Shown here in pieces: positions 48,101-60,100 of a stretch of 64,000 bases of DNA. Origin of the DNA: Vidua macroura (lineage: Eukaryota > Chordata > Aves > Passeriformes > Viduidae); contig NC_071573.1 in the NCBI RefSeq assembly GCF_024509145.1, positions 8,991,001 through 9,055,000 on the forward strand. The letters run 5' to 3'. Position numbers and translations under genes: made by a program. Numbering within the stretch: the stretch's first letter is position 1; the number at the start of each line of letters is the position of its first letter. A model generated the notes under the pieces. It made no database searches. It was not told the origin of the DNA and was given only the letters and a program-made list of their open reading frames with translations.

Positions 48101-51100
48101 CAGTATCATATCTAATCAGGTACACGAAATAGTGAATTGTTGTGGGATTCAACAATAGGACAAGAAGCAGATTACTTTATATTTATCTGTATAGTAATAG
48201 TTTTTTATTATAGTTTACATCATTGGAGACCTAGCTCCAGCATAAAGTTTTCAAATAGAGAAGTGTGAAGATTTTTTACTATGATTCAGCTATGTGCCCT
48301 GATATTTTTCCTTCTCTACCTTATTATTATATATAACAGTTATATTATTATTTAGAAAGGTTCTTATTGTCAAGCTAAAATACCAATAGTTTTGTAGCAC
48401 TTCTCTCCTGCAAAGAGTGTGGGTGTTCACTATAGCAAAGTTACCCCTAGGAGAGAACACTGTTAAAGGAAATGAAAGGAGGAGACATTAATTCTTTAAA
48501 ATAAACTAACAAGTTGGATTCTTCAATGCTGTAAAGAAAAGAAAAGTTATCTTATTCCCCTGTTGGCCCTGTATGGCTCACAGTAAACTTTGAAGCCTGC
48601 TATACTTTGTCTGGTTTACATATGGAACAATCTTTTCTTCCTGTATATTTGTACTGAAAAATGAAACAATCCATTAAGAAAGAAAAACATAGAAAAAATA
48701 AGGAAAAGGAGAGAACACTCCCTTCTACTCGAGCTAGAAGTTGTTACAGACCACTTTGGAACCCAGACTAAAACAATCAGGAGCAGCAAAGAGGTTCAAG
48801 GTTCAGACTAAGTATGTCTGTTTCCCATTTACAGTGGGAAGGCTGCTGTGCTCATATGCACAGACTCGACTTTCCTGAGAATCTGCTTATGTTTAAACAG
48901 CACTTCTGGAAGAACAAGACAGGTCTTTTGTTTTCAATAACGGAACATTTCCTAACTGAATACAAAAATCTTAGCTTTTAGGAAAGGATTCTCCCCATGT
49001 AAAAATTAGTAAGTGGGAAGTACAGCAGATCAAGGTACAGATCAGATATGTCTGAAGATACTTAAGGGACCTGTTGAACCAAGGCAAAATTACAATCATT
49101 GCAAAAGGAAAAGTAGGGAGAGAAAGCTGTAGTGTTAAGACTTCTTTAAACTTCTGCAAGGTAGTGGTCCCTAGGTTGGTCAGCTAAAGAAACTGTGGTT
49201 ACTCATCACTGGTAAACAAGAATAATGAAATCTATGACTTCCCCCAGCCAGGGAGCCCCTGGGGGCCTCTCTGTGGCATATGGAATTCTCAATATTCACA
49301 GTATCTTTAGATACCTCTTCTAGGATGCTTTCACAAAAGGAACCTTGGAAACTTCAGTGTGCAGGCTGCTGGAAACTAGGACTGCCACTGTTCAACTATG
49401 CCACTGCAAATGGAAAGGGATTGTCTTTTCCTCTACAGGGAGTGAAAGGTCCATGACAGCCCTACCATATAATTAAGTGGTATTGGAACAGGGATGAAAA
49501 AGGAGCAGAAAGAAAGTTATGTATAAAACTCAGTTCAAGCCTCAAGGATTATAACAATATGCACATCAAAGCCTCTTTGCAAGAGTAGCTTAAGTTGGCT
49601 CAGTACTTCTGAAAAATCACACTTTATGAGCTTCAGTAGCTAGAAGTAATTTCGTGTATTTGTTAGTGCTTGTTACTGATCAGTTTTGTATTCAAACCAG
49701 AATTCTGTTTTACCCCAGTGCCTGAAGGAGCAGTAGAATGACTGAGAATGCTCAGTTCTGGTTCAACCAGGAATCGATTGTACCACCAACCAATGGTCCT
49801 GGCAGGCCATTTGCATTGAACACAACATTCACAGTGAACACACTGTTGGAAAATATGTATCATACAATGTCTGCAACTGGAAAAGTTATAAAACATAACC
49901 TAAAGAGTACAAAGAAAAAAGACAACATCTTCCATTAGAAGCATCAGTTGGACAGAAGCAGATCAGAAGAAAAAAATGGGATTTTTTTATTTTTACAAAT
50001 TTGTCCGCTCTGTTAAATTTTGTAAACCATATTTTCACTGTTTATACAGAGAAACAGCATTCACTTGGTGCTGACTAGAAAGAAAACAGGAAAACGGAAC
50101 TGCAAAGCCATACAATTTGACTAGATCACCATTATTAAGTATTTTTTTTAATTGATAGATTTCAGTAGATTATTGTGCTTTAGCTTTCTTATGGCAACCT
50201 TTTAACTTACCCATCCAGGAGAGATGTTAGCAAAGGGGCCACATCTGCAAATACTGCATCTTGAGACTCCAAATCATTGTAAACTCTGAGGAACAAAGTG
50301 CAATGATTAACCAAAGAAAAAATATAAATGTTGTAGTGAGAACACAGACCATAGAAACTGTAGGCCAGTGACATACAACTTGGGACCTGCTGACATTTAT
50401 GTGTCACAGAACTGAAAATTTGAACTCCTAAGTTCTCACTCGCATTTTGGGAGCAGCTGTTGTGTGTTTTGGGGAGAACAACACATGGGTGTATGGGTGT
50501 ACGCTTGTGGATTGAGCTCATCCTAAACCTTCTGCCTGCCCCTCTGGCACACAGAAATCTTTTTTTTAGGCTGTACTGGATCCCTGTAACTTTTTCACAC
50601 CTACTAGAATGTGAAATGGCCCTGCTGCCTGGGATTCCTATGTATCGCTTTATGGAAGACAGTGGTCAGGTTGTATTGCCCTTTAGATGTGGGTAAAGTT
50701 TGGTGGGGGGAAGGGGGTGGAAAAGCTACAGAGACTGCAAACTTGCTGAGGACTTGTCTCAGAAGACTCAGTGGCACAGCAGAAATCAGAATGCTCCTGA
50801 AGGTAATGTTTAAGGATGCACTATCTTTGTGGGCAATATCAGCCTAAGGTATTTCCATCCCCCAGCCCTGATGAATTACCTACTCTGAAATCAACACTTC
50901 TCACTCAAGGGAAGACTTTCTTTTACATAATGATGTGGAATGCAGACCTTTTTAAACAGAATGGAAGACAATTAAATTGCATGAGTTATTCTACCTCTTA
51001 GAAAAGAGCAATGACTTTTCAATACTTGGGCCAATACAATGATGTCTGAAACAACTCCATATGTTTTTTTAATGCAAGGAGAAGAAAAAAAAAAAACATT

Positions 51101-54100
51101 TATCTTCAAAGAAATCTTTCCTCCAACCCTTTCAGGTTTGCACAACATAAAATCAAGACCTGAAAATAGGAAATCATCAGAGAGAGGAAATTCTGATCAT
51201 AAAACATGGATATCCTAACTCATTAATTTCTTCTGTAGCACACCAAAAATGTATCCTCCCCAAGATTACAGTCTGCAGCACCCATTGTTTACACAAGATG
51301 AACAGAATCTAAAACATGAGTGTCATTACCCACAGTTAAATATTTGAGGTATGAATGTTTATCTTTTGAAAAAGTTTCCTTTTCTGGTATCTTTCTGTGG
51401 TGATTTTTTTTTGTCTAGCTCTGTTTTCCAATAGGTGATATATGCTCTTTATAGCTCACAGCAAAATGGCTAATTAGAAACAGGAATTTTGGTTACAAAG
51501 TGTAGTCACTTCTCTGTGTATACAGTACACCAGTACACTTCACTTAACAGTATCCCACAGACTGTACAGGATACTACAAGGTTAACTGAATAAAGACAAA
51601 GTGTGCTCTTCAGCATTTACTCTAGCCTCTTTGTATATCTGACTGTGATCTGTCTGGTACAGTCTATAGACTGCACAAATAGAGTTCTTGTATTCATGCT
51701 CTCCATAAATAAGATTATACACAGGGATCACTGATAAACAGATACAGGATTGGAGCCAATGCACTGAACTCAGCATTTTTCCTGACAACAGCCAGAGGAA
51801 GGAGCAAGAGACAATATGGTGGCCAGAAACACAATAATTCATCTCTGTGCTTCATCCTAATCCTTAAAAGCTGTATACTGGCCTCAAAACTGAAATATGA
51901 GTTGAATCTCTGTCTCAAAAAAAAAAAATTATTAGAATTAGCATTCAGTTTCTTTCTGCATCTTGCAAAATTCTTGGCCCAGAGAAACATCCTGTGGCAA
52001 TGTGTTCCACAGACTAATTGTAAGCTGCATGAAAATGTACTCTCTTTAATCAGGAAAGGAGCACTTGTCTGGCTTGATAGAAAAATACTGCTTGTATTGC
52101 CATTCCACTGATGTGCCATCATAGTGCACTGAGAAACCAACAAATATGCACAAATATGTGGCACAGTTTGGACTGGGAGTCAGAGACTGAATACTCTGTC
52201 CCTGCTTTGCATGCACATGAGCATATGCTTCAGTAAACTTTGCACATCCAATCTGCAAGGTCAATATAAAAGAGCAAAAGCACTTCCAAACACTTTTCCC
52301 TGCTTCATCTATCATCTGCAGTTGATGAAATATTCATTAGCATGTAGTTCTCCATCTTAACCAACTAGGTCTCTAACTCAGTATGTATTGGATTTTTTTT
52401 TTTTTTTGCACATCAAAACATCACAGAGCTACATTGTAAATTTAAAAAAAAAAGAAAAAAAGAGAAAATACTAAGACAGACAAGATTAAAACATTCACAG
52501 TTGATGACTTTTGTTGCCTAAGAAAGCAAACACATTGCTACTGACCACAACCCCAGTCATTTGCACAGCAAAGTAGAATCACAGAATCAATTAGCATGGA
52601 AAAGACCTCGAAGGCCATGAAGTCCAACCTTTGACTGAACATCACCTTGCCAACTAACCCATATCAGTAGGTGTCACATCCAGCTGTTTCTTGAACACTT
52701 CCAGGGATGGTGACTCCACCACCTCCCTGGGCAGCCTGTTCCAGAGCTGAAGCACCCTTTCTGTGAAGAAAATCTTCTTGACATCCTACCTGAGCACAGG
52801 CTGGACACACACCTAAGCCCTAGTACAGCTTGAGGCCATTTCTTCCAAGTACAGCCACAGCTGGGGTCAGTACAGCTATGTCAGGGTCAGGCTCCGGTAG
52901 CTGATCCGAGGAAAGGCACATGATTCCACATTACAGTAACTAATCAAATATTTACTCAACTTCCTAAAGGGGTTTTACTGCCACTACTTAGCTGCTGTGG
53001 TTCAAATGCTATCCATACTGAAATAAAGTGGTTTAAAGTAGTCTTGAACTAGTTTATGCTACACTGTAACCACAGCCTTGGCTGAAGCATGGACACCCAC
53101 TTCATTAGCTATCTGAAACCATGAAAGATGCTGCAAATCCAAAGAATCTCTTTCTAAAACCCCACGTATTTTTATCCAAATGATAGATTTGTCCCTGTGC
53201 ACTGATTAATGTGAATTTCACATTGAAAATTCTGAGCTGCCTTTTTATTTTGCTAACTGATTTGCCAATAAAGTTATAAAAGCATAACATGTTGAAAGCT
53301 GGAATTTTCATCCTGAGCTGAAATCAAATATTTTGACATTTATTAGTTCCATAAAACATTGCTAAAAAAATAAACATTTTAGAGTTCATAAGAAACATAT
53401 GCTTTTCTGTTTATAAAAAATAGCTGTACTGGGACACTAAAAAAACATTCCTGGAGAACTGCATTCTTTGGGGGATTTACATTTTTTTTAACCCTTTTCC
53501 TGATTACCAGCATCTACACCACATTTCCAGAATCACAGCACCTCTGGAGTAGTGTGTCAATACCATTAACTGTGCTGCTTTACAGAGTTGAATTCCAGCA
53601 TTTTTCTGTGTTTACTTCAACTGGTATGGCTGGGTTTGGTACAGCTGAAGAGTGAAAGGAATTACTTTGAGTAGCTTAGCAACATGTGAAGAGGTCATGT
53701 ACCCTAAGAGATCCCACATGCCTTGAATCAAAGACATCCTGTAACCTGTGGGATCAGTAAAACTTCCCCAAGGTCTGCATTATATCAGGATTTTTCAGGT
53801 GCTTGTTGGCCTGTATGACAGCAATCCCCATTCTACTGTGCATAGAAAACTGCAGCACTTTACAAGAACACCTTGGGTAAAAGGTCAACGACTAAGAATG
53901 TTTAGCAAACCTACAGGAATTTCAGCTGAACAGGCTCAGACATTAAGTTTAAACCAGGACAGATAATTCATGCTGGGTACGTCTGACTTTAAATCAAGTT
54001 TTGCCTTCAAGCAAGGAAGCATGAAATTGTCCTCCTGTATTCTGTTTCCAGAGGGTTTTGCATCATGGTTCAGGGTGGACAGCCTCCTGAGTAATTGCAA

Positions 54101-57100
54101 TATACAGATTCAAAGTTTGCATTAGAAAGAGGCATTGGGGTAAAATTTTGTATTTCTTCATTTACAGAGTTCTCATTGTATTATTTAACTCTTCACTCCT
54201 GTTTTCAGAGGTCCAAGTCAGCAGTATTTCGAGAGAACAGAAGGCACCCTTCAGCCTGACTCCCAGCAGTTTTCTGTCTCATTGACAGAGATTGGCAGTG
54301 ACTCCGGTGTCCCATTAAAACCCTTATCACAAATCCCCTTATCCGATTCAACTGTGTGGATTTTTGAGCATCTAATATGGCAAGCAGTCCCACTGTAGCC
54401 TTTCCTTTGGGGAGCACTGATTCCCTTGCCACTGCTCCGCCTTGCTGCCTCTGGTCAGGCTGTTTGAACATCAGCTCGTACAAGTGCTCAGTCCAGTTTC
54501 TGCCAAAGTCATGCTCTATGTCTAATGCTGAAATCTTGCAATCCACCTCAATTCATGGAACCACTGAATTGTCTGGGTTTTAAGGAACCTTTAAAGGTCA
54601 CCTAATCCAACCCCCTGCGATGAGCAGCGAAATCAACTAGATCAGGTTGCTCAGAGTCCCATATCACCTGACCTCAGATGTTTCCAGGAATATGATATCT
54701 AGTCCCTCTCTGGGAAACCTATTCCAGTGTTTCACTGCATTCATTGTGAAAATATTCTTCTTTATATCTAGTCTCAATTGACCCTCTTTTAGTTTAAAAC
54801 CATTACTGTTGCTCCTATTGTACCAGGCCCTACTAAAAAGTTTGGCCCCATTTTCTAATAAGCTCCCTTTAAGTACTAGAAGGCAAATAAGGCTTCCTTA
54901 CCTTTAAAACATTCTGCTACATTGCAACATGTTGCAAGGGTCAGGACAGCTACTCATGTTGTGAAAAGAGTCAAGTAAGTCTCATACAGGTTTCAAACTT
55001 AGCCATATCAGTAGTGTTTACTGAGAGAGAAGACTGTTATCTATTCCCTGAAATGCATTATTCTGTCCTGGGAAAAACATAATTATTACACCAAAAAACC
55101 CCAAGAATTTTCATCCTGCCTGCCCTACTCAAAAATCCCAACCAAAAAGAGCATTACCCTCTATCTAATGTGTACTAAAAAGATTAGTCTTCACTACACA
55201 AATCTTCCAGCAATTCAGATTTCCAGATTGCTACACAGGACTACCCACCTCTCAAACTGAAAAGTCTTGTTTACTGAGGCATGACCAGGACGGCTACACT
55301 TGACAAGGACAGTTTCCTAAGAGAAAAAAGTAAATTTATCTATAGTTAATATCACAGGCACACACACAGAACCAAATATCCATCAATCTTAATGTATGAG
55401 GTCACAGCTTTAAGGACCAGGAACAAATTGGGTGGAAGCTCTCCAGCACACAAAATACTTCATCCAATTCAAAGAGATTTTCTAGCTTACTAACCTGTGG
55501 TTACATTACTGCATTTGATGGGAGTGCTGAAATTCCTAATGTGCTTCAGACAAGTGGGTTGCAGTGCTGAACTGGTGGCCTTCAAATAAGTATTGCCACA
55601 GACTGAAGTTATAAAGAGCTGAGCAAATAACAATCACATAACAGTATGTCCAGCGTGCAAAAGGCTAATAAACATCACATTTCTTCCTTTGAATTTATGA
55701 GTATTTCTACCTCTTTGGAGAGGAGAAATGTATAATTATCAAACTAATGATGACAAAGCAATTACTCCACAGAATGAGCTGTTATCCACACCAGTACTGG
55801 TAAATTTAGCTGAGTACAGATGTCAGTACAACACTGCTACTAAATGGCCTGACACAAAAATTCTAATAGGATCAGTAACCAACAGGCTCTGGAGGAAGGA
55901 AAAAGGAAAAAAACTGAAAAATATATAGAATGACGGAATAAATGTCTGATTCAGATATCTAATTTACTTACAGACAAGCTTTCTCTAAGGTGAGAAATAA
56001 GAGAAAAAAACCTCTATTTGCCTAACATAGAAACAAAAGAGTTGACTGTTAACAGGCAGTAGTTTCATATGAGCATTTGTAACGACCACATCCAGCCATG
56101 CTTTGAATATCTCTAAAGATGGAGATCCATACCCTCTCTGGGCAACCTGTGCCAGTGTTTGACTACCTTCACAGCTTCTTCTCATGTTTTGGCTGAATTT
56201 CCTGTATTTTAGATTGCACTCATTCCCCCTTGGGCTGTCACCACTAAAAAGAGTCTGTGCATTCAGTACCTCCTCATCTGCTCATTTCCTCAGGTATTGA
56301 CAATACCAGCACTGTTCAGTGTCCTAATCTGTGTGGAGTGGTTCAACCTGATATGTGGTGTGCACTCACTCTCCACAGTTATTGCACAACAAGCTTCAGA
56401 AGAAAGGCTCAGACAGTTGTTAATGTTATGTTGAGGAGCTGAGCATACACAGGACAGCAAAAAGAAAACTTAAAAAATCTTTAAGTAACTCAAAACCTGA
56501 AATGCAATACTATTCTGGTACACCTAATAAAATCTTAAGTCTTTTTTAGACTTAAAATCAGAATCAAGTTTCTCTAGAGAAGATGAACAATATGTTAGAA
56601 AAAAAACATGCGCCTTAAGAATGATAGGAATTTCCAAACAAACAAACAAAAAAAACCCATTCAGAGACTAAATGGAAGTCATGTAGTTCCATGGATCTGC
56701 TTTCTAGCACAATCATTGCAAATAACTGCCTGGTTATGCTACACACAAAGTATTTTCAGGAAAAAAATCGGGAGAGACAGTCATGATTTAGAAAGCAAAA
56801 CTAATAAACTCAGTCTTGCTTCACCTTGATCTAAAATTTCCTTTAAATCATTATCTGGGAAATGGTTAACTTGTTTCCAGAAATACAATCTTTGACTGTG
56901 TTGCAACTAAAATCTCAATACAAGTCAAGCCCCATATTTTAATCTGAAAATTGCACATTTATCCTAGCCACTAGCATAACATCTTCAGTTGTTAACAACA
57001 AAGTAAACAGGCAATAAACATTATTTTCCTTTACTTTTATAAGATTAGTCTAAATTGACTGTTTTTTCTAAGGAGGATTCTTGCAACAATTTTTGTTTTC

Positions 57101-60100
57101 CTTAAAGAAAAATAAATTCATATTAAGAAACTAACAAAGACTTCAGGTGTTTGATCAAAACTGGAAAGTATTTTAACTAAATAAATGTCCAGGCATACCA
57201 ATAAAACATTTGAAGTCTATTTTGTGTTTTCCAAAACCAGGAAGTTAGCATTTTGCAAATTTCATTTCTCAATCCTGTGCTTATATTTATATTCCTGAAA
57301 TATTTAATAAGATTATCATATAGAAGGTCACTCTTTCATACAAACTAAAACTCATCAATTGGCATAAGTAAGCCAACACTGCCTTGCCTGCAAACATGTC
57401 AATACTGTAATACATCAGATATCTATATGAAATAATCCAAAACCCAAATATGCCTAATTTCATCCTTATGCAATAAAATTTAACAGGTCAGAAATGGCTG
57501 CAGTATTTTATAGTACAATAAATGTGTCAGGATATCCAGAATACTATGTCTACCATTACAGATCCCTGTTTTTTATCTCCTGATATATTTACTTTCTTCA
57601 TCTCTTTATGAGCTCCATTAGTTACCTAATTGCACACATATAGATACAGATATATATATATATATATAATTATCCATATTATGCAAGTAAGATCTGCCTA
57701 ATGAAACTATAATTTGGGAGATTTAAATGCATAACATACTGTAGGTCACTTCAGCAATATTTTAAGCACTACACTCTAAAAGAGAATTTGGCTCATCACC
57801 ATGTAAGTAACAGTGAGCAGCCAACTAAGAACTACAGCAGCTATGAAAATTAAAACCCAAGTTAATACTTTGACCTTAGCTCACACTCCTGTGCCTTTTT
57901 AAATTTTATATCTTGGTAATGGCCTCAGTTAATGCTGGAATGTCATTTGGATTTGCAACCTCAATGACCGTTCCTCCTCCGATGGATCTAAGCCAGGATA
58001 CTTTAACATGCTTGACTGCAGCACCACATAGGCTGCTGTGGTTCACGAGGTATCAGATTTCTGTCCTAATGCATTAGCTGTGTTGCAATAGTAAAATCTG
58101 AAAAAAAACTGACATAATTTTAGAAATAGCTACAGCACATACAGGTGGCTCAAAGGGACTGACAGCAGTAAGTCGGCAGCAGTTTGACTGTTGCAAACAT
58201 TCAACCTCCGGTAAAAGGATGGTTGCCCCAGCAGAAGCTCCAAGCTATTACCACTACAGAGAGTCAGGACAAAAATAGCACAAACCACCTGCTATTGCAG
58301 CCACAGGTAATCAAATCTGAGCACCACCTGGTCTTGTTGTTTTGTTTTTTTTTTTTAAACTCGTGATTCTCACACCCCTTTTGTTTCTTCTTCTAGTATC
58401 TATGAATGTGCTGTTGAATTCCACCATCAAATACTCACATCATCAGCTGCATATGCCACTTTTTCTGAAAAGTTTCTTTGCCTGTAAGGGAAGAAAAAGC
58501 ATCAATAGGGGAAGAAGAGGTACCTTTCAAACCATAAATGTTCCACTTGGCTGAGAAAAAACAATGTTTAAAGTGTCTGTGAACTACACACTGTCTGAAG
58601 AGTACCTTTCAGAATTGCCAGTATTATTATACCCTATATACATACTAACACCACAGTTAATTTTGAGTAAAGAACAAATTAAAGTGCAATCAAGCAAAAT
58701 AATTTGCTTTAGAAAAGACATTTAGAACAAACCAAATTAAGATGAATGCACATGCAGGCCATTCTATTATTTTGCGATTATTGCATGAGCTTGTAAGAAG
58801 AGGCTTTCACTTTAGAAAATTAAAGTGAAAAACACCCTCTTTTCAGGTCTTTGTCTCTGATCTTGAATCCATGATTAGTCCAAACACTGACTGGGATTAC
58901 TGACGTGTATAAATCTATTTATGTGTGCAAGTTTTTGGAGAATCAGTCCAAATACAGATAAGTTTTATTTAAATTACTTTTTGATACATTAAGAAAAGTT
59001 ACCCTTGACAATTTTGTTTGTCTTTGTTTGCCTTGACAGTTTGTTTGGCCCAGTCCATCCTGTTTTACACTGCAAGTCAGCACCTGATTGCACTATTTCA
59101 TACTGCAACAAAAAAAGTGAGTGGGTTCGTTCCCAGGTGTACAAAGCACAGGTTAATGCAAGTTTCAACTTCAAGCTTATTGAAATATCTTGTCTGTTTT
59201 AATTAAAACAATGTCAAAAATAACAGTCTTTTTCTTTTTAAGATTTGCCAAAAATTAATAAACTTTAAAACACTGAATGTTCTCTTTTAGAATTACCAAG
59301 CAGTAAAAGTATAAGAAAGCCCAAAATCAGCTATTTACTGATAAAGCAAACTATAATGTTGCTGGTTTCTAGCCACCCACCTAGTTTTCCCCTTCTTTCT
59401 TTCCTTCTTTGTATACACTTCAATCCCTACTTTCTTTCATGTTAGTCATCTATGGAGAATTCAGCCTGTTGAGCAGATACTTGCATCTAATCCCTCTTTT
59501 CCTTTTGGATCTTGGAATGTTTTGACACGTCAGTTACAGTAAACATTTTATAAATTAGGGATGCAGAGCCAAATTAGACTGAAATAGAATTACCAATGTT
59601 TGTGGTGACAGCCAGTGTGTTCTATAGCATTACAAAACAATTGTAATGCTGAGTGTGTGTCCCTACCCACGACTTTTGGCAGCTCTCACATTACTGCATC
59701 CCAGAATTTGTACAGGGTAGTGAATATATGCTAAACTGATTGCAGCTGTGTTACTTCTGCCAAGCCAAGGATAATCCTGGCTTGGCAGAACAACTATGGC
59801 TTTCTATTGAGATAGACATACTTTTAGGCAGGGGGATGAGATTGGCTAGAGCCAATTTAGCAGGAGAAAGAAAACAGCAATTAGTTTTTATGATACCATC
59901 ATTGTCTCCCCACACACATAAAACCAGAAAAATCAAGGACACAGTTGTTCTCATATAAACATAACTATTGTTTTCTCTGTATTTGAATTATGAGTCAGAT
60001 AGGCTCTAACACAATCAAAACAAATTACCTGTCTTGTGAATGTCCAGCAGCATCATCAAAAGGTAGCAACGGTCGAATCCTGCAGTGGACTCTGATATTT

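Larger units (their letters stand above)
50286..60028 (-). other. KIF25 introns between exons B and E
   Basis: Introns of about 5.0 kb (E-D), 3.1 kb (D-C) and 1.5 kb (C-B). They hold three inverted CR1 fragments, the TA repeat and the hairpin at 59755-59790, all listed separately. The remainder is AT-rich with nothing recognisable. Confidence 0.5.

Noticed and set aside
54205..54546. A 113-codon minus-strand open frame next to the CR1 3' end.
   Set aside because: It lies beyond the CR1 3' terminus, so it is not CR1 coding sequence. I recognise no protein in it, and it has no splice or promoter support.
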